DNA from: Zhongshania sp. R06B22
GTDB lineage: Bacteria; Pseudomonadota; Gammaproteobacteria; Pseudomonadales; Spongiibacteraceae
Length of the DNA stretch: 64,000 nt
NCBI RefSeq assembly: GCF_040892595.1
Contig: NZ_JBFRYB010000001.1
Coordinates: forward strand, 930,001 to 994,000
Direction: 5' to 3'
Below, piece after piece: positions 52,201-63,340 of this stretch. The notes under the pieces were generated by a model that had not been told where the DNA came from, ran no database searches, and saw only the letters and a list, made by a program, of their open reading frames with translations. The translations under genes and the position numbers were made by a program. The stretch's first letter is position 1, and every line of letters begins with the position of its first letter.

Positions 52201-55200
52201 ATGCCAAAAAGAACTGATATCCAAAGCATCCTCATCCTTGGAGCTGGTCCAATTGTCATTGGTCAGGCTTGTGAGTTTGATTATTCCGGTGCCCAGGCTT
52301 GTAAGGCCCTGCGGGAAGAAGGTTACCGAGTCATCTTGGTGAATTCCAACCCTGCGACCATCATGACTGATCCATCGATGGCTGATGCCACTTATATTGA
52401 ACCGGTGGTATGGCAAACGGTTGCCAAAATTATTGAAAAAGAGCGTCCAGATGCGGTGCTTCCCACCATGGGTGGCCAGACGGCGCTAAATTGCGCCTTA
52501 GATTTGGATCGCGAAGGCGTGCTGGCAAAGTACGGCGTTGAAATGATCGGCGCGACTAAAGATTCCATCGACATGGCAGAAGACCGCCAGTTGTTCGACA
52601 AGGCCATGAAACGGATTGGCCTGGAAACCCCGAACTCGGCAATTGCCCACAGTTTGGAGGAGGCATTGCAAGTACTGGATGCCATTGGTTTCCCCGCTAT
52701 TATTCGCCCTAGTTTTACTATGGGTGGTTCCGGCGGCGGTATCGCCTATAACAAAGAAGAATTTATCGAAATCTGTACTCGTGGTCTCGATTTGTCGCCT
52801 ACCAAGGAGCTCTTGATTGACGAGAGTTTGATTGGCTGGAAAGAGTTCGAAATGGAAGTTGTGCGTGATAAAAACGACAACTGCATTATTGTTTGCGCTA
52901 TTGAAAACTTTGATCCAATGGGTGTGCATACCGGCGACTCAATCACCGTCGCGCCAGCTCAAACGCTGACGGACAAAGAATATCAAATCATGCGTAACGC
53001 CTCTTGTGCGGTATTGCGTGAGATCGGTGTAGAAACTGGCGGCTCCAACGTTCAGTTTGGTATGGAGCCGCACACCGGTCGCTTGGTCGTTATTGAAATG
53101 AACCCGCGGGTGAGTCGCTCATCGGCGCTGGCGTCAAAAGCGACTGGTTTCCCCATTGCGAGAGTGGCGGCCAAATTGGCAGTCGGCTTCACCTTAGACG
53201 AGCTCCAAAACGATATTACCGGCGGCGCGACCCCGGCCTCTTTCGAGCCTGCCATTGACTACGTCGTTACTAAAATACCGCGCTTTACCTTTGAAAAATT
53301 TGGCGAAGCGCAAACCCGTCTGCACACTCAGATGAAGTCGGTTGGCGAAGTAATGGCGATTGGCCGTACTTTCCAAGAATCCTTGCAAAAAGCCCTTCGT
53401 GGTCTTGAGGTTGGCTCGGCTGGTTTTGAGCATCAGATTGATGTTGATCGTGACGATGCGCGGGATGTTTTAATTGCCGAGCTGACTAATCCTGGCCCAG
53501 AGCGTATATGGTTTGTGGCCGATGCTTTCCGCGCCGGCATGAGTGTTGACGAGGTGTTTGAGCATTCGTGGATTGACCCTTGGTTCCTGGTCCAGATTGA
53601 AGACATCGTTAAATCCGAAAACGCACTAAAAACCGTGGCTTTCGCAGATATCACTAAAGATATGATGTGGCGTCTGAAGCGTAAAGGCTTTTCAGATCAG
53701 CGCTTGGCAGTCTTGTTGGCCGTTAGCGAAACCCAGTTGCGTGAGCTGCGCCACAGTTTGGATATTCGTCCAGTCTACAAGCGTGTAGATACCTGCGCGG
53801 CGGAGTTTTCTACCTCGACCGCGTATATGTACTCTACGTATGAAGAAGAGTGCGAATCGCTACCGTCTGACCGTGAGAAAATCTTAGTTATTGGTGGTGG
53901 CCCCAACCGCATTGGTCAGGGTATTGAGTTTGATTATTGCTGCGTACACGCCGCATTGGCGATGCGCGAAGATGGTTACGAAACCATTATGGTCAACTGT
54001 AACCCCGAGACTGTTTCGACGGATTATGATATTTCAGACCGTTTGTATTTCGAGTCAGTGACTCTCGAAGACGTCTTGGAAATTGTTGCCAAAGAAAAAC
54101 CCAAGGGCGTGATTGTGCAGTTTGGCGGTCAGACGCCGCTGAAATTGGCCCGTGATCTTGAAGCTGCGGGTGTACCTATTATTGGTACCTCTCCAGACGC
54201 GATTGATCGCGCTGAAGATCGCGAGCGCTTCCAGCAGATGATTGAGCTGTTAAAGCTAAAGCAGCCACCCAATACCACTGTTCGCTCAGAAGAGGCGGCC
54301 TTGGTCGCGGCTGCAAAAATTGGCTATCCCTTAGTCGTGCGGCCATCTTATGTGCTGGGCGGTCGGGCGATGGAGATCGTCTACAAGGAAGATGAGCTGA
54401 AGCGGTATATGCGTGAGGCGGTTCGGGTTTCCAATGAATCGCCAGTTCTATTAGATCATTTCTTGGATGCCGCGGTTGAGGTTGATCTCGACGCGGTATC
54501 TGATGGCAAGCAAGTAGTGATCGGCGCGATTATGCAGCATATTGAACAAGCGGGTGTTCACTCCGGTGATTCTGCCTGTTCATTACCGCCGTACTCGCTG
54601 TCAGCCGAAGTCCAGGATCGCATGCGCGAGATCGTCAAGGCCATGGCTATCGAGCTGGGCGTTATCGGTTTGATGAATGTGCAGCTTGCAGTGCAAGACG
54701 GTGAAGTATATGTGATCGAGGTAAACCCGAGAGCATCACGGACTGTGCCATTTGTATCGAAATGTATTGGCGTGTCGCTCGCGAAGATCGCGGCGCGCTG
54801 TATGGCCGGCACCAGCTTGGAAGACCAAAATTTCACTACTGAGATTGTTCCCACCTATTTCTCGGTAAAAGAAGCAGTCTTCCCCTTTGCTAAGTTCCCA
54901 GGCGTTGACCCCATTCTTGGGCCAGAAATGAAATCGACGGGTGAAGTGATGGGCTTGGGTGAGACCTTTGCCGAAGCTTTCGCCAAGGCGGCGGTAGGGG
55001 CGGGCGAAGTGTTCCCAACTACGGGGCATGCCTTTATCAGTGTGCGCGATCCTGATAAAGACGGCGCGATTGCAGTGGCGACTCAGTTGGTTGCGCAAGG
55101 TTTTACACTGTGCGCCACACGGGGTACTCATAAGGTGCTAACGGATGTGGGGCTTAGCTGCAAACGCGTAAATAAAGTGCTGGAAGGTCGTCCGCATATT

Positions 55201-55422
55201 GTCGATATGGTTAAAAATGGCGATATTGATTTAATTATCAATACCACCGAAGGTAAGCAGGCTATTGCCGATTCATCACTGATTCGTCGCAGTGCCTTGG
55301 TTAACAAAGTGAGTTACACCACAACACTTGCCGGAGCCGAGGCAATTTGTCAGGCTTTAGCCTTTGGTGAAGAGCGAACAGTGCGTCGTTTACAGGACGT
55401 ACACGAGGGTATGATGCAATGA
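52201..55422 (+). CDS. carB: Carbamoyl-phosphate synthase large subunit
   Basis: A 1073-residue CarB with two homologous ATP-grasp halves ([22 protein letters not shown] and [19 protein letters not shown] begin them, shown in part) and a C-terminal allosteric MGS-like domain with ATRGTHKVL. It forms carbamoyl phosphate from bicarbonate, ATP and ammonia. Its stop codon overlaps the greA start (ATGA), so greA is coupled to it. Confidence 0.98.
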   Translation: MPKRTDIQSILILGAGPIVIGQACEFDYSGAQACKALREEGYRVILVNSNPATIMTDPSMADATYIEPVVWQTVAKIIEKERPDAVLPTMGGQTALNCALDLDREGVLAKYGVEMIGATKDSIDMAEDRQLFDKAMKRIGLETPNSAIAHSLEEALQVLDAIGFPAIIRPSFTMGGSGGGIAYNKEEFIEICTRGLDLSPTKELLIDESLIGWKEFEMEVVRDKNDNCIIVCAIENFDPMGVHTGDSITVAPAQTLTDKEYQIMRNASCAVLREIGVETGGSNVQFGMEPHTGRLVVIEMNPRVSRSSALASKATGFPIARVAAKLAVGFTLDELQNDITGGATPASFEPAIDYVVTKIPRFTFEKFGEAQTRLHTQMKSVGEVMAIGRTFQESLQKALRGLEVGSAGFEHQIDVDRDDARDVLIAELTNPGPERIWFVADAFRAGMSVDEVFEHSWIDPWFLVQIEDIVKSENALKTVAFADITKDMMWRLKRKGFSDQRLAVLLAVSETQLRELRHSLDIRPVYKRVDTCAAEFSTSTAYMYSTYEEECESLPSDREKILVIGGGPNRIGQGIEFDYCCVHAALAMREDGYETIMVNCNPETVSTDYDISDRLYFESVTLEDVLEIVAKEKPKGVIVQFGGQTPLKLARDLEAAGVPIIGTSPDAIDRAEDRERFQQMIELLKLKQPPNTTVRSEEAALVAAAKIGYPLVVRPSYVLGGRAMEIVYKEDELKRYMREAVRVSNESPVLLDHFLDAAVEVDLDAVSDGKQVVIGAIMQHIEQAGVHSGDSACSLPPYSLSAEVQDRMREIVKAMAIELGVIGLMNVQLAVQDGEVYVIEVNPRASRTVPFVSKCIGVSLAKIAARCMAGTSLEDQNFTTEIVPTYFSVKEAVFPFAKFPGVDPILGPEMKSTGEVMGLGETFAEAFAKAAVGAGEVFPTTGHAFISVRDPDKDGAIAVATQLVAQGFTLCATRGTHKVLTDVGLSCKRVNKVLEGRPHIVDMVKNGDIDLIINTTEGKQAIADSSLIRRSALVNKVSYTTTLAGAEAICQALAFGEERTVRRLQDVHEGMMQ

Positions 55423-55901
55423 ATCTGGTGCCAATGACCGTTGCGGGTGAAAAAGCGCTGCGCGACGAGCTAAAAAAACTGAAAACAGTTGATCGTCCGC
55501 GTATCACACAGGCAATTGCTGAGGCGCGCGCCCATGGCGACTTAAAAGAAAACGCCGAATATCACGCCGCTCGTGAGCAGCAAGGATTTTGCGAAGGTCG
55601 GCTTCAGGAAATTGAAAGCAAGCTGGCCGGCGTGCGCGTGATTGACATAACGACTATCCCGTATAGCGGCAAAGTCATTTTTGGTGCCACGGTAACCTTG
55701 ATCAACTGTGAAACTGATGAAGAAGTAACCTACCGGATTGTCGGCGAAGATGAGGCTAGCGTGAAGTTGGGGAAAATTTCTGTGACGTCACCCATAGCTC
55801 GCGCTCTAATCGGTAAAGAAGAGGGCGATGTAGCCTTGGTAACCGCGCCGGGCGGTAACATCGAGTATGAAATCGACAAGGTGCAACACCTCGCCGAATA
55901 A
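55419..55901 (+). CDS. greA: Transcript cleavage factor GreA
   Basis: A 160-residue GreA: N-terminal coiled coil ([18 protein letters not shown]), [17 protein letters not shown] with the catalytic acidic tip, and the C-terminal FKBP-like domain ending in [11 protein letters not shown]. It rescues backtracked RNA polymerase. It overlaps carB by 4 bases. Confidence 0.97.
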   Translation: MNLVPMTVAGEKALRDELKKLKTVDRPRITQAIAEARAHGDLKENAEYHAAREQQGFCEGRLQEIESKLAGVRVIDITTIPYSGKVIFGATVTLINCETDEEVTYRIVGEDEASVKLGKISVTSPIARALIGKEEGDVALVTAPGGNIEYEIDKVQHLAE

Positions 55902-55913
55902 ACCATTTTAGGC

Positions 55914-56222
55914 TTATGCCCGAAGCAGGTTTGACAGCTTTGGGTTAGGCTTTTTAGCGGGCCGGTAAATCAGTGCGATTTTACCGATAGCCTGCACCAA
56001 ATGCGCCTTGTGGGCGGCACAAAATTGATCAATTAAGGCGCGGCGCTCGGTTGGCTCAGCTATATTTACCTTAACTTTGATGAGTTCGTGATCGTCTAGC
56101 GCGCGTTCAATTTCGGTATTCACGCCCTCGCTTAATCCGCGATCACCAATCATCACGACGGGGCTGAGTTTGTGGCCGATACTGCGGAGGTGTTTTTTAT
56201 CACTGGCGCTGAATTTGGACAT
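55914..56222 (-). CDS. yhbY: Ribosome assembly RNA-binding protein YhbY
   Basis: A 102-residue CRS1/YhbY-domain (IF3 C-terminal-like) protein: KHLRSIGHKLSPVVMIGDRGLS, ALDDHELIKVKV and AHLVQAIGKIALIYR (the first shown in part), with the GxxG-type loop. It binds pre-50S ribosomal particles. It is divergent from rlmE, a conserved pair. Confidence 0.95.
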   Translation of the reverse strand: MSKFSASDKKHLRSIGHKLSPVVMIGDRGLSEGVNTEIERALDDHELIKVKVNIAEPTERRALIDQFCAAHKAHLVQAIGKIALIYRPAKKPNPKLSNLLRA

Positions 56223-56313
56223 AATATTACTAAACCGAAAAAGGCGTGGCCCAGCATTTTACTCGAAAGGCGCTTGCGCTGAAATGTGAATTCTCGCTAT
56301 TAATGGAGTTGGC

Positions 56314-56937
56314 GTGGTTAAACGTACAGGATCTAGTGGCGCATGGCTGAAGGAACATTTTGACGATCACTACGTCAAGCAGGCCCAGAGAGAGGGCTAT
56401 CGTTCGCGGGCGTGTTATAAGTTGCTTGAAATTCAGGAAAAAGACCGTCTTTTTAAGCCGGGTATGAGTGTCGTCGACTTGGGTAGCGCGCCGGGCGGTT
56501 GGTCGCAGGTCGCCGCTATGCTGGTGGGACACAATGGCCAAGTTTTGGCTTCAGACATTCTGGAGATGGATACCATCGCCGGCGTCGAGTTTATTCGGGG
56601 TGATTTTACTGAAGAATCTGTTTTCAATGAGTTAATGGCTTTTTTGGGAAATCAGAAGGCAGATCTTGTAATTTCAGATATGGCCCCCAATATGAGTGGT
56701 ATGAGGGACGTTGATCAGCCTCAGTCCATGTACTTGTGCGAGTTGGCCCTGGATATGGCTGACTTGGCACTGCGCCCCGGTGGCGGCTTTGTCACCAAGA
56801 TATTTCAGGGAGAGGGTTTTGAAGAATATATGCGCCTTCTTCGCGAACGTTTTAGCAAGGTAGTTACCCGTAAACCGGCTGCATCGAGGCCGAGATCGCG
56901 GGAGGTTTATCTAGTAGCCACTGGTCTGCGCGGCTAA
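56314..56937 (+). CDS. rlmE: 23S rRNA 2'-O-methyltransferase
   Basis: A 207-residue RlmE (FtsJ/RrmJ): [20 protein letters not shown] with the first catalytic lysine, [16 protein letters not shown] (SAM site), [10 protein letters not shown] and [12 protein letters not shown], covering the K-D-K-E tetrad with the final glutamate in REVYLVATG. It methylates U2552 of 23S rRNA. The start is GTG with ATGGAG six bases ahead. Confidence 0.97.
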   Translation: MVKRTGSSGAWLKEHFDDHYVKQAQREGYRSRACYKLLEIQEKDRLFKPGMSVVDLGSAPGGWSQVAAMLVGHNGQVLASDILEMDTIAGVEFIRGDFTEESVFNELMAFLGNQKADLVISDMAPNMSGMRDVDQPQSMYLCELALDMADLALRPGGGFVTKIFQGEGFEEYMRLLRERFSKVVTRKPAASRPRSREVYLVATGLRG

Positions 56938-57041
56938 TTATTGCGTAGAGGGTACTCAATTAATGTAGTAGAGTGGGCAGAGCTTGGAGCTAAATTTCCG
57001 TTTTGTTAGCTTTGCGAACATAGCAGCGTGAGGATCGGTTT

Positions 57042-59000
57042 TTGAACGATATGGCAAAGAATTTATTATTGTGGCTGGTTATTGCTGCTGTCCTGTTGAC
57101 GGTTTTTAATAACTTCAGCGCCCAGTCGCCTACTGAGCAACTTAACTACTCGCAGTTCATTAGTGAAGTGCAGAACGAGCGTGTTCGTAAAGTGGTTATT
57201 GACGGCTTAGTGATTAGCGGTGAACGCAATGACAGCAGTCGCTTTGAGAGCGTGCGGCCCTTGCTCGATGATCCCAAGTTAATTGACGATTTGCTGCAGC
57301 ATAATGTGGTCGTTGTGGGTACGAAGCCCGAGCGACAAAGTCTGTGGACGCAATTGTTGGTGGCTAGCTTTCCTATCTTGATTATTCTTGCGATCTTCAT
57401 GTTCTTCATGCGGCAGATGCAAGGCGGTGCTGGTGGCGGCAAAGGCGGTCCCATGTCCTTCGGCAAGAGCAAGGCGCGACTGCTAAGCGAAGACCAAATT
57501 AAAACCACTTTCGCCGATGTGGCGGGGGTTGATGAAGCCAAAGAAGACGTTCGCGAGCTGGTTGAGTTCTTGCAAGACCCCGGTAAATTCCAGCGTTTGG
57601 GTGGCCGTATTCCTCGCGGTGTGCTGATGGTGGGTCCTCCCGGCACGGGTAAAACACTGCTCGCAAAAGCGATTGCAGGGGAGGCTAAAGTCCCGTTTTT
57701 CTCTATCTCTGGTTCCGACTTTGTTGAAATGTTTGTGGGTGTTGGCGCGTCGCGTGTGCGTGACATGTTCGAACAGGCTAAAAAACAGGCGCCATGCATT
57801 ATTTTTATTGATGAGATTGATGCTGTAGGTCGTCACCGTGGTACGGGAATGGGCGGTGGTAATGACGAGCGCGAGCAAACATTGAACCAGTTGCTGGTTG
57901 AGATGGACGGTTTTGAGGCCAATGACGGCGTGATTGTGATTGCTGCGACTAACCGCCCTGATGTACTAGATCCCGCGCTACTGCGTCCGGGCCGTTTTGA
58001 TCGTCAGGTTGTGGTGGGTCTGCCCGATATTCGCGGCCGCGAACAAATTTTAAAAGTACATATGCGTAAATTGCCCTTAGGTGATGACGTTGAAGCGTCT
58101 GTCATTGCGCGTGGTACGCCAGGTTTCTCGGGTGCAGATCTTGCCAACCTTGCTAATGAGGCTGCTTTGTTTGCCGCTCGCGGTAACTCGCGCTTGGTGA
58201 GTATGGAGCAATTTAATTTGGCAAAAGACAAAATTATGATGGGCGCTGAGCGCAAATCGATGGTTATGTCAGAGAAAGAAAAATTAAATACCGCATATCA
58301 TGAGTCGGGTCACGCCATAGTTGGTCGTGAAGTGCCTGAGCATGACCCAGTATATAAGGTCAGTATTATTCCGCGTGGTCGGGCCTTGGGTGTGACCATG
58401 TTCCTGCCGGAAGAGGATCGCTACAGTCTGAGTCGCCGACATATTATTAGCCAGATTTGTTCATTGTTTGGCGGTCGAGTTGCCGAAGAAATGACCCTCG
58501 GCCCTGATGGTGTGACAACAGGGGCCTCAAATGATATAGAGCGTGCTACCGATATTGCTCGCAAGATGGTGACCAAGTGGGGCTTGTCAGACAAGATGGG
58601 GCCGCTGATGTACGAGGATGCTGAGGAAGGTGCTTACGCTGGTCGCCCTCCAGGGCAGGGCAAGGGCTTTTCTGGTGAGACCGCCCGTCAAATCGACGAG
58701 GAGGTTCGTCGCATTATTGATGAGTGCTATGGCGTTGCTACGAAGATTTTAGAGGCTAATCGCGACAAGCTAGACGTGATGGCTGATGCGTTGATGACGT
58801 ATGAAACCATTGACGCCAAGCAGATCGACGACATTATGGCTGGGCGCAAGCCGCGTAAACCTGCAGGTTGGGATGACGACAGCACGGGTGGTCATAGCAC
58901 AAAGGCGGAAACGGCAGGCGCTGAACCTGATGTTGACGTCAATGATGAAAAGAAAAACCGGCCCGAAGACCCATTTGTCGGCTCGGTGAGCGATCACTGA
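57042..59000 (+). CDS. ftsH: ATP-dependent zinc protease FtsH
   Basis: A 652-residue FtsH: an N-terminal membrane helix, a periplasmic stretch, a second helix ending FFMRQMQGG, then AAA+ Walker A GPPGTGKT, Walker B FIDEID, the second-region [20 protein letters not shown] and the zinc protease motif HESGH. It degrades membrane and regulatory proteins such as sigma-32 and LpxC. TTG 57042 (giving MNDMAKN) is used because AGGA is 7 bases ahead. folP follows 7 bases on. Confidence 0.98.
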   Translation: MNDMAKNLLLWLVIAAVLLTVFNNFSAQSPTEQLNYSQFISEVQNERVRKVVIDGLVISGERNDSSRFESVRPLLDDPKLIDDLLQHNVVVVGTKPERQSLWTQLLVASFPILIILAIFMFFMRQMQGGAGGGKGGPMSFGKSKARLLSEDQIKTTFADVAGVDEAKEDVRELVEFLQDPGKFQRLGGRIPRGVLMVGPPGTGKTLLAKAIAGEAKVPFFSISGSDFVEMFVGVGASRVRDMFEQAKKQAPCIIFIDEIDAVGRHRGTGMGGGNDEREQTLNQLLVEMDGFEANDGVIVIAATNRPDVLDPALLRPGRFDRQVVVGLPDIRGREQILKVHMRKLPLGDDVEASVIARGTPGFSGADLANLANEAALFAARGNSRLVSMEQFNLAKDKIMMGAERKSMVMSEKEKLNTAYHESGHAIVGREVPEHDPVYKVSIIPRGRALGVTMFLPEEDRYSLSRRHIISQICSLFGGRVAEEMTLGPDGVTTGASNDIERATDIARKMVTKWGLSDKMGPLMYEDAEEGAYAGRPPGQGKGFSGETARQIDEEVRRIIDECYGVATKILEANRDKLDVMADALMTYETIDAKQIDDIMAGRKPRKPAGWDDDSTGGHSTKAETAGAEPDVDVNDEKKNRPEDPFVGSVSDH

Positions 59001-59007
59001 GTTTGTA

Positions 59008-59889
59008 ATGAGCTCCTTATTAAGTCCATCGCCACCGCAGCTTCGCTGCGGTGTTCGCTTATTGAACATAAGCGCGCCTCAGGTTATGGCAATTATTAAT
59101 GTTACCCCTGATTCCTTTTCAGATGGTGGTGAATTTCACGCCGGCGGCGTCTTGCTTGAAAAAGTACTGCGGCGGGTCGAGGAGGTTTGCAAGCAGGGTG
59201 CAACACTCGTAGATATTGGCGGCGAGTCAACACGACCTGGCGCATTGCCGGTTACTGCTGAGCGCGAGTGCGAGCGAGTGCTGCCGGTCGTTGAGGCTAT
59301 TGCCCAGCGTTTTGATACTATTATTTCGGTCGATACCAGCACCCCCGAAGTTATTCGTGGCGCAGCTCAACTTGGCGCAGGAATGATCAATGATGTGCGG
59401 GCGCTGTCGCGGCCGGGGGCCTTAAGCGCTGCTGCAGCGAGTGGCTTGCCGGTGTGTTTGATGCATATGCAGGGTGAGCCAAGCTCTATGCAGCGGCAGC
59501 CCAGTTACCAGAATATTTTTGAAGAAGTGGCTGCGTTCTTGCGAGGCCGGGTGGCTGCATGTTTAGCCGCCGGTATTGCGAAGGACCAGCTGCTGCTCGA
59601 TCCCGGTTTTGGCTTTGGTAAAACAACCGAGCATAATTTCGAACTGTTTCGTCGCTTGCCTGATTTTGTTGAAATGGGTTTTCCGCTGTTGGTTGGCGTT
59701 TCTAGAAAATCAATGTTAGGTGCGATCACGGGGCGTGCTGTAGAAGAGAGAATGGCCGCAAGTATTGCAATGGCGGCAATGGCGGTAGAGCGCGGCGCGC
59801 ATATTATTCGCGTTCACGATGTTAAAGAAACAGTTGATGCGGTGAAGTTAGCGACCGCCGTAAAGTTTGAGAAAACTAATAATGGTTAG
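59008..59889 (+). CDS. folP: Dihydropteroate synthase
   Basis: A 293-residue FolP with the pterin/PABA signature [14 protein letters not shown] and [11 protein letters not shown], then SVDTSTPEV and [10 protein letters not shown]. It joins pterin pyrophosphate to p-aminobenzoate for folate and is the sulfonamide target. Its end overlaps the glmM start by 8 bases, the usual ftsH-folP-glmM order. Confidence 0.97.
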   Translation: MSSLLSPSPPQLRCGVRLLNISAPQVMAIINVTPDSFSDGGEFHAGGVLLEKVLRRVEEVCKQGATLVDIGGESTRPGALPVTAERECERVLPVVEAIAQRFDTIISVDTSTPEVIRGAAQLGAGMINDVRALSRPGALSAAAASGLPVCLMHMQGEPSSMQRQPSYQNIFEEVAAFLRGRVAACLAAGIAKDQLLLDPGFGFGKTTEHNFELFRRLPDFVEMGFPLLVGVSRKSMLGAITGRAVEERMAASIAMAAMAVERGAHIIRVHDVKETVDAVKLATAVKFEKTNNG

Positions 59890-61216
59890 AAAATACTTTG
59901 GTACAGACGGCGTGCGTGGTCGCGTTGGTGAAGGCGTTATTACCCCTGAGTTCGTTTTGAAGCTGGGTTGGGCGGTAGGTCAAGTATTTGCTCGCGAAGG
60001 TCGAAGCAAAGTACTTATTGGTAAAGATACTCGCATTTCAGGGTATATGTTCGAGTCTGCCTTAGAGGCGGGCTTGGTTGCTGCGGGGGTCGATGTGCTA
60101 CTTTTGGGCCCAATGCCAACGCCAGCTATTGCATATTTAACGCGGACGTTTCAGGCGCGCGCCGGCATCGTTATTAGTGCTAGCCACAATCCCTTTTATG
60201 ACAACGGCATAAAATTCTTTTCCGCCGACGGTACCAAATTGCCGGATGAGCTTGAGATTGCGATTGAAGAGGCGATCGACGCAACCATGGCAACGGTTGA
60301 GTCCGCGAAGCTGGGGAAGGTGAGAAGAATAGACGACGCCGCAGGGCGGTATATTGAATACTGTAAATCTACCGGTCAAACCGGACTTTCCTTAGCGGGT
60401 TTAAAGATTGTTCTCGATTGCGCCAATGGCGCCACTTACCACGTGGCGCCAGCTGTGTTTGCCGAGCTTGGCGCTGAGGTCATTGTGATGGGTGCGTCTC
60501 CTGACGGACTTAATATTAATGCCAATGTTGGCTCGACTCATCCGGGGGATATGCAGGCGCTAGTTCTGCGTGAGTGCGCAGATTTCGGTATTGCATTTGA
60601 TGGTGACGGGGATCGAGTGTTGTTTGCCGATGCCTCTGGTGATTTGGTTGATGGTGATGAATTGCTGTATATCATTGCCGCGGAGCAGCTACGTTGCGGT
60701 GAGTATTGTGAAGGTGTTGTCGGCACCTTGATGTCGAATCTTGGTTTTGAGCTTGCGCTGAAGGCTCTTGGTGTTTCTTTTGAGCGTGCCCAGGTTGGCG
60801 ACCGCTACGTTAAAGAGCGTATGAATGCACTGGGGTGGCAATTGGGTGGGGAGAACTCCGGTCATATTATTTGCGGCGACGTGAGTACCACCGGCGATGG
60901 TATCGTTGCGGCGCTGAAGGTGGTTCAGGCCATTGTTAGAAGCGGCAAGAGTCTAGTTGAGCTGCGCAAGCCAGTAAGTAAATTCCCCCAAATCATGCAA
61001 AACATCCGTATTCAGAAGCCGGTTGACCTCGGTGATTCTGAATTGGCTGCCGCGGTGGCTCAGGTTGAGCTGGAATTAGCGGGGCGAGGCAGGGTATTAT
61101 TGCGCGCCTCTGGTACCGAGCCTTTAGTGCGAGTGATGGTTGAGGGCGAGAATGCCGTGCAGGTTGCTGATTTATGTCAGCGCCTAGCAGACAAGGTGCA
61201 AAAGCTTTCATCATAA
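59882..61216 (+). CDS. glmM: Phosphoglucosamine mutase
   Basis: A 444-residue Glm[16 protein letters not shown], the phosphoserine motif SASHNP (Ser101), metal site [17 protein letters not shown]-type sugar loop, and late [15 protein letters not shown]. It turns glucosamine-6-P into glucosamine-1-P for peptidoglycan and LPS. ATG 59882 is preferred over an upstream in-frame ATG deep inside folP. Confidence 0.97.
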   Translation: MVRKYFGTDGVRGRVGEGVITPEFVLKLGWAVGQVFAREGRSKVLIGKDTRISGYMFESALEAGLVAAGVDVLLLGPMPTPAIAYLTRTFQARAGIVISASHNPFYDNGIKFFSADGTKLPDELEIAIEEAIDATMATVESAKLGKVRRIDDAAGRYIEYCKSTGQTGLSLAGLKIVLDCANGATYHVAPAVFAELGAEVIVMGASPDGLNINANVGSTHPGDMQALVLRECADFGIAFDGDGDRVLFADASGDLVDGDELLYIIAAEQLRCGEYCEGVVGTLMSNLGFELALKALGVSFERAQVGDRYVKERMNALGWQLGGENSGHIICGDVSTTGDGIVAALKVVQAIVRSGKSLVELRKPVSKFPQIMQNIRIQKPVDLGDSELAAAVAQVELELAGRGRVLLRASGTEPLVRVMVEGENAVQVADLCQRLADKVQKLSS

Positions 61217-61289
61217 GGTGGTGGCGGTTCTTGTATGTGTTTATAAGTTTATGTAAGATTGGCGCCCATTTTGCGCTAAGGGAAATGGC

Positions 61290-62045
61290 ATGCGTAGTAA
61301 TCTCGTAGCAGGGAACTGGAAGATGTGCGGCGACACTGCCAGCATTGAAAAGTTGGTGGCGGAATTAAAAACGTCATTGCCTGCGGAGCCTGGTTTAGAT
61401 ATCGCGGTGTTTCCTCCTTCGGTGTATTTGGCTCAGGTGTTAGCGGGTTTGTCTGGTTCGCCGGTCGCTGTTGGTAATCAGAATGTTTGTGATCAGCCGG
61501 GTGATGGTGCATTTACCGGCGAGGTGTCGGCTTCTATGTTGGCTGATATCGGTTGCCGCTACGTCATAGTTGGTCATTCTGAGCGTCGAGCTATATATGC
61601 CGAAACCAGTGAGCAGGTTGCGCAAAAAGCAAAACAAGTTTTAGAGCAGGGTTTAGTGCCATTGGTGTGTGTTGGCGAGACTGAGACACAGCGTGATGAC
61701 GGCGCTACGCTAGAAGTTATTTCCGCCCAGCTTAAGCCGATTTTTTCGACTTTAAGTGTTCAGCAGTTACAGTTGATTGTGGTTGCTTATGAGCCAGTCT
61801 GGGCGATTGGTACGGGTAAGACGGCAAGTCCGAGTCAGGCTCAAGAAGTGCACGCGTTTATTCGTGCTCTTTTTGCAAAGAAAGATGAGCATTTGGCGAA
61901 GGGCTTGCGAATTCTGTACGGTGGCAGCGTTAAGGCTGCTAATGCAGGTGAATTGTTCGCTCAGGCGGATATTGATGGCGGTTTAGTGGGTGGTGCGTCA
62001 CTTGATGCACAGGAATTTTCCGCAATATGTCGGGCGGCGGAGTAA
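61290..62045 (+). CDS. tpiA: Triosephosphate isomerase
   Basis: A 251-residue TpiA with AGNWKMCGD, the catalytic His in VIVGHSERR, catalytic Glu in AYEPVWAIGTG, loop 6, and YGGSVKAAN. It interconverts dihydroxyacetone phosphate and glyceraldehyde-3-phosphate. Its stop shares one base with the secG start (TAATG). Confidence 0.98.
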   Translation: MRSNLVAGNWKMCGDTASIEKLVAELKTSLPAEPGLDIAVFPPSVYLAQVLAGLSGSPVAVGNQNVCDQPGDGAFTGEVSASMLADIGCRYVIVGHSERRAIYAETSEQVAQKAKQVLEQGLVPLVCVGETETQRDDGATLEVISAQLKPIFSTLSVQQLQLIVVAYEPVWAIGTGKTASPSQAQEVHAFIRALFAKKDEHLAKGLRILYGGSVKAANAGELFAQADIDGGLVGGASLDAQEFSAICRAAE

Positions 62046-62425
62046 TGGAACAAATTATTTTAATAGTACATGTGTTGGCTGGTCTTTCCATTATTGGTTT
62101 GATTCTGGTGCAGCAGGGCAAAGGCGCAGACATGGGGGCTTCGTTTGGCTCTGGTGCGTCGCAAACATTGCTCGGTAGTAGCGGCAACGGCAATGCCTTA
62201 ACGCGCGTCACTGCAGTGTTGGCAACGGTGTTTTTTATTACCAGTTTATCTTTGGCTTATGTTGCAAAGCAGCGTAGCGGTGTTGATGAAGATATTATTG
62301 AAGTGCCTGTGCTGCAGGAGAGTCGTGATGTTGCGCCGGTAGGTGATGACAGCATGCCTGTGCAGTTGGGTAGGGATGAGTCTGATATGCCTGCGGTAGA
62401 TGATGTGCCGGCGGCAGCGAAATAA
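62045..62425 (+). CDS. secG: Protein translocase subunit SecG
   Basis: A 126-residue SecG with two membrane helices: IILIVHVLAGLSIIGLILVQQ (part shown as the first helix) followed by GKGADMGASFGSGASQTLLG, then VTAVLATVFFITSLSLAYV. The acidic, Val/Ala/Pro-rich tail after residue 85 is variable in the family. It assists SecYE in export. It is coupled to tpiA and precedes tRNA-Leu. Confidence 0.95.
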   Translation: MEQIILIVHVLAGLSIIGLILVQQGKGADMGASFGSGASQTLLGSSGNGNALTRVTAVLATVFFITSLSLAYVAKQRSGVDEDIIEVPVLQESRDVAPVGDDSMPVQLGRDESDMPAVDDVPAAAK

Positions 62426-62432
62426 AGAATTA

Positions 62433-62518
62433 GCCGAAGTGGTGGAATTGGTAGACACGCCATCTTGAGGGGGTGGTGGGCATTGCTCGTGCGGGTTCAA
62501 GTCCCGCCTTCGGCACCA
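62433..62518 (+). tRNA. tRNA-Leu (GAG)
   Basis: The acceptor arms GCCGAAG / CTTCGGC, class II long variable arm, GGTTCAAGTCC T-loop and encoded CCA are present. The anticodon GAG is at 62467-62469 within the TTGAGGG loop. The layout closely follows E. coli tRNA-Leu(GAG). Its place after secG, before rimP-nusA, is typical. Confidence 0.97.
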
Positions 62519-62524
62519 AAAAAT

Positions 62525-62562
62525 AAAAAAGGATAATCATGGTTAATGGTTATCCTTTTTTT
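62525..62562 (+). terminator. Intrinsic terminator after tRNA-Leu
   Basis: GGATAATCA and TGGTTATCC pair (with one G-U) around GTTAA-type loop sequence; A residues precede and at least seven T residues follow. Confidence 0.9.
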
Positions 62563-62618
62563 GTATTTCATTTGTTCGGCAAGTGATCTCGGTTTGGCAC
62601 TCCTTGCGGGTGCGTGGC

Positions 62619-62647
62619 TTGACCTGCTCTTGGCTTCCGACTATAAT
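62619..62647 (+). promoter_or_regulatory. Strong promoter of the rimP-nusA operon
   Basis: TTGACC (62619-62624) and TATAAT (62642-62647) are separated by exactly 17 bases, a near-perfect sigma-70 promoter. It gives a leader of about 180 bases before rimP. Confidence 0.85.
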
Positions 62648-62653
62648 GCGGCT

Positions 62654-62832
62654 CCTGATATGGGGTGGCAGATTCGGTTTTTTGAGCTTCCTCAGAGCGT
62701 AAGGTGACTTCGCTTTATTATAGATCAGAAGTTTTTAGAAGCCCCTTCCATAGGGGCTTTTTCGTATAGCTAAAGGGCGTACGTAAAAGAATTTCGATGG
62801 TGGGCCTTGGGCCCATTTTTTATTGGTGGGTA
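62654..62832 (+). ncRNA. rimP leader, attenuator-like
   Basis: Between the strong promoter and rimP are two terminator-like hairpins. 62739-62764 is AAGCCCC / GGGGCTT with T residues following; 62801-62821 is TGGGCC / GGCCCA with a TTG loop and TTTTTT. A terminated leader or sRNA of about 110 bases could result from the first. The Rfam rimP-leader, reported in the same position, is the natural comparison. NusA, the third product down the line, acts on termination and could feed back here (inference). Confidence 0.65.
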
Positions 62833-63294
62833 GTGAACTTGTCCAACAAGACAGTCAAGTTAGAAGAATTGTTAAGGCCGGGAGTGGAAGCTCTGGGTTA
62901 TGAGTTGTGGGGTCTGGATTATCAGTCTCATGGCCGCCACACGATGTTGCGTGTGTATATTGATAGCGACAAAGGTATTGGTGTTGATGACTGCGCAAAA
63001 GCGAGTCATCAGATTAGTGGCGTCATGGATGTAGAAGACCCTATTTCTGGTGAGTACAATTTAGAAGTGTCGTCACCAGGTATGGATAGACCGCTTTTTA
63101 CTTTGGCGCAGTTTGAGCAGTACATCGATAGTGATGTAAGTATTCGCTTGCGCACCTCCTTTGAGGGGCGTCGTAAGTTTCTTGGTCGTCTGATGGGCGT
63201 CGAAGATGGAGATGTGGTTTTGATGGTTGAGGAGCATGATTATTTGCTTCCCTTCGATCAGATTGATAAAGCAAATGTCGTGCCCCGGTTTTAG
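62833..63294 (+). CDS. rimP: Ribosome maturation factor RimP
   Basis: A 153-residue RimP: VEALGYELWGLDYQSHGRHT, YIDSDKGIGVDDCAKASHQIS and YNLEVSSPGMDRPLF (each shown in part) with a C-terminal SH3-like end KANVVPRF. It helps 30S assembly. GTG 62833 is used, giving the family length; TTG 62839 is an alternative. It heads the rimP-nusA-infB order. Confidence 0.95.
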   Translation: MNLSNKTVKLEELLRPGVEALGYELWGLDYQSHGRHTMLRVYIDSDKGIGVDDCAKASHQISGVMDVEDPISGEYNLEVSSPGMDRPLFTLAQFEQYIDSDVSIRLRTSFEGRRKFLGRLMGVEDGDVVLMVEEHDYLLPFDQIDKANVVPRF

Positions 63295-63340
63295 TCGGGG
63301 ATGAATATTTCAAATGGCCGGCTGCGGAAAGAGGCGGATA

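Noticed and set aside
57146-57799. A 217-codon minus-strand reading opposite ftsH.
   Set aside because: Antisense of the FtsH AAA region; no family resemblance.
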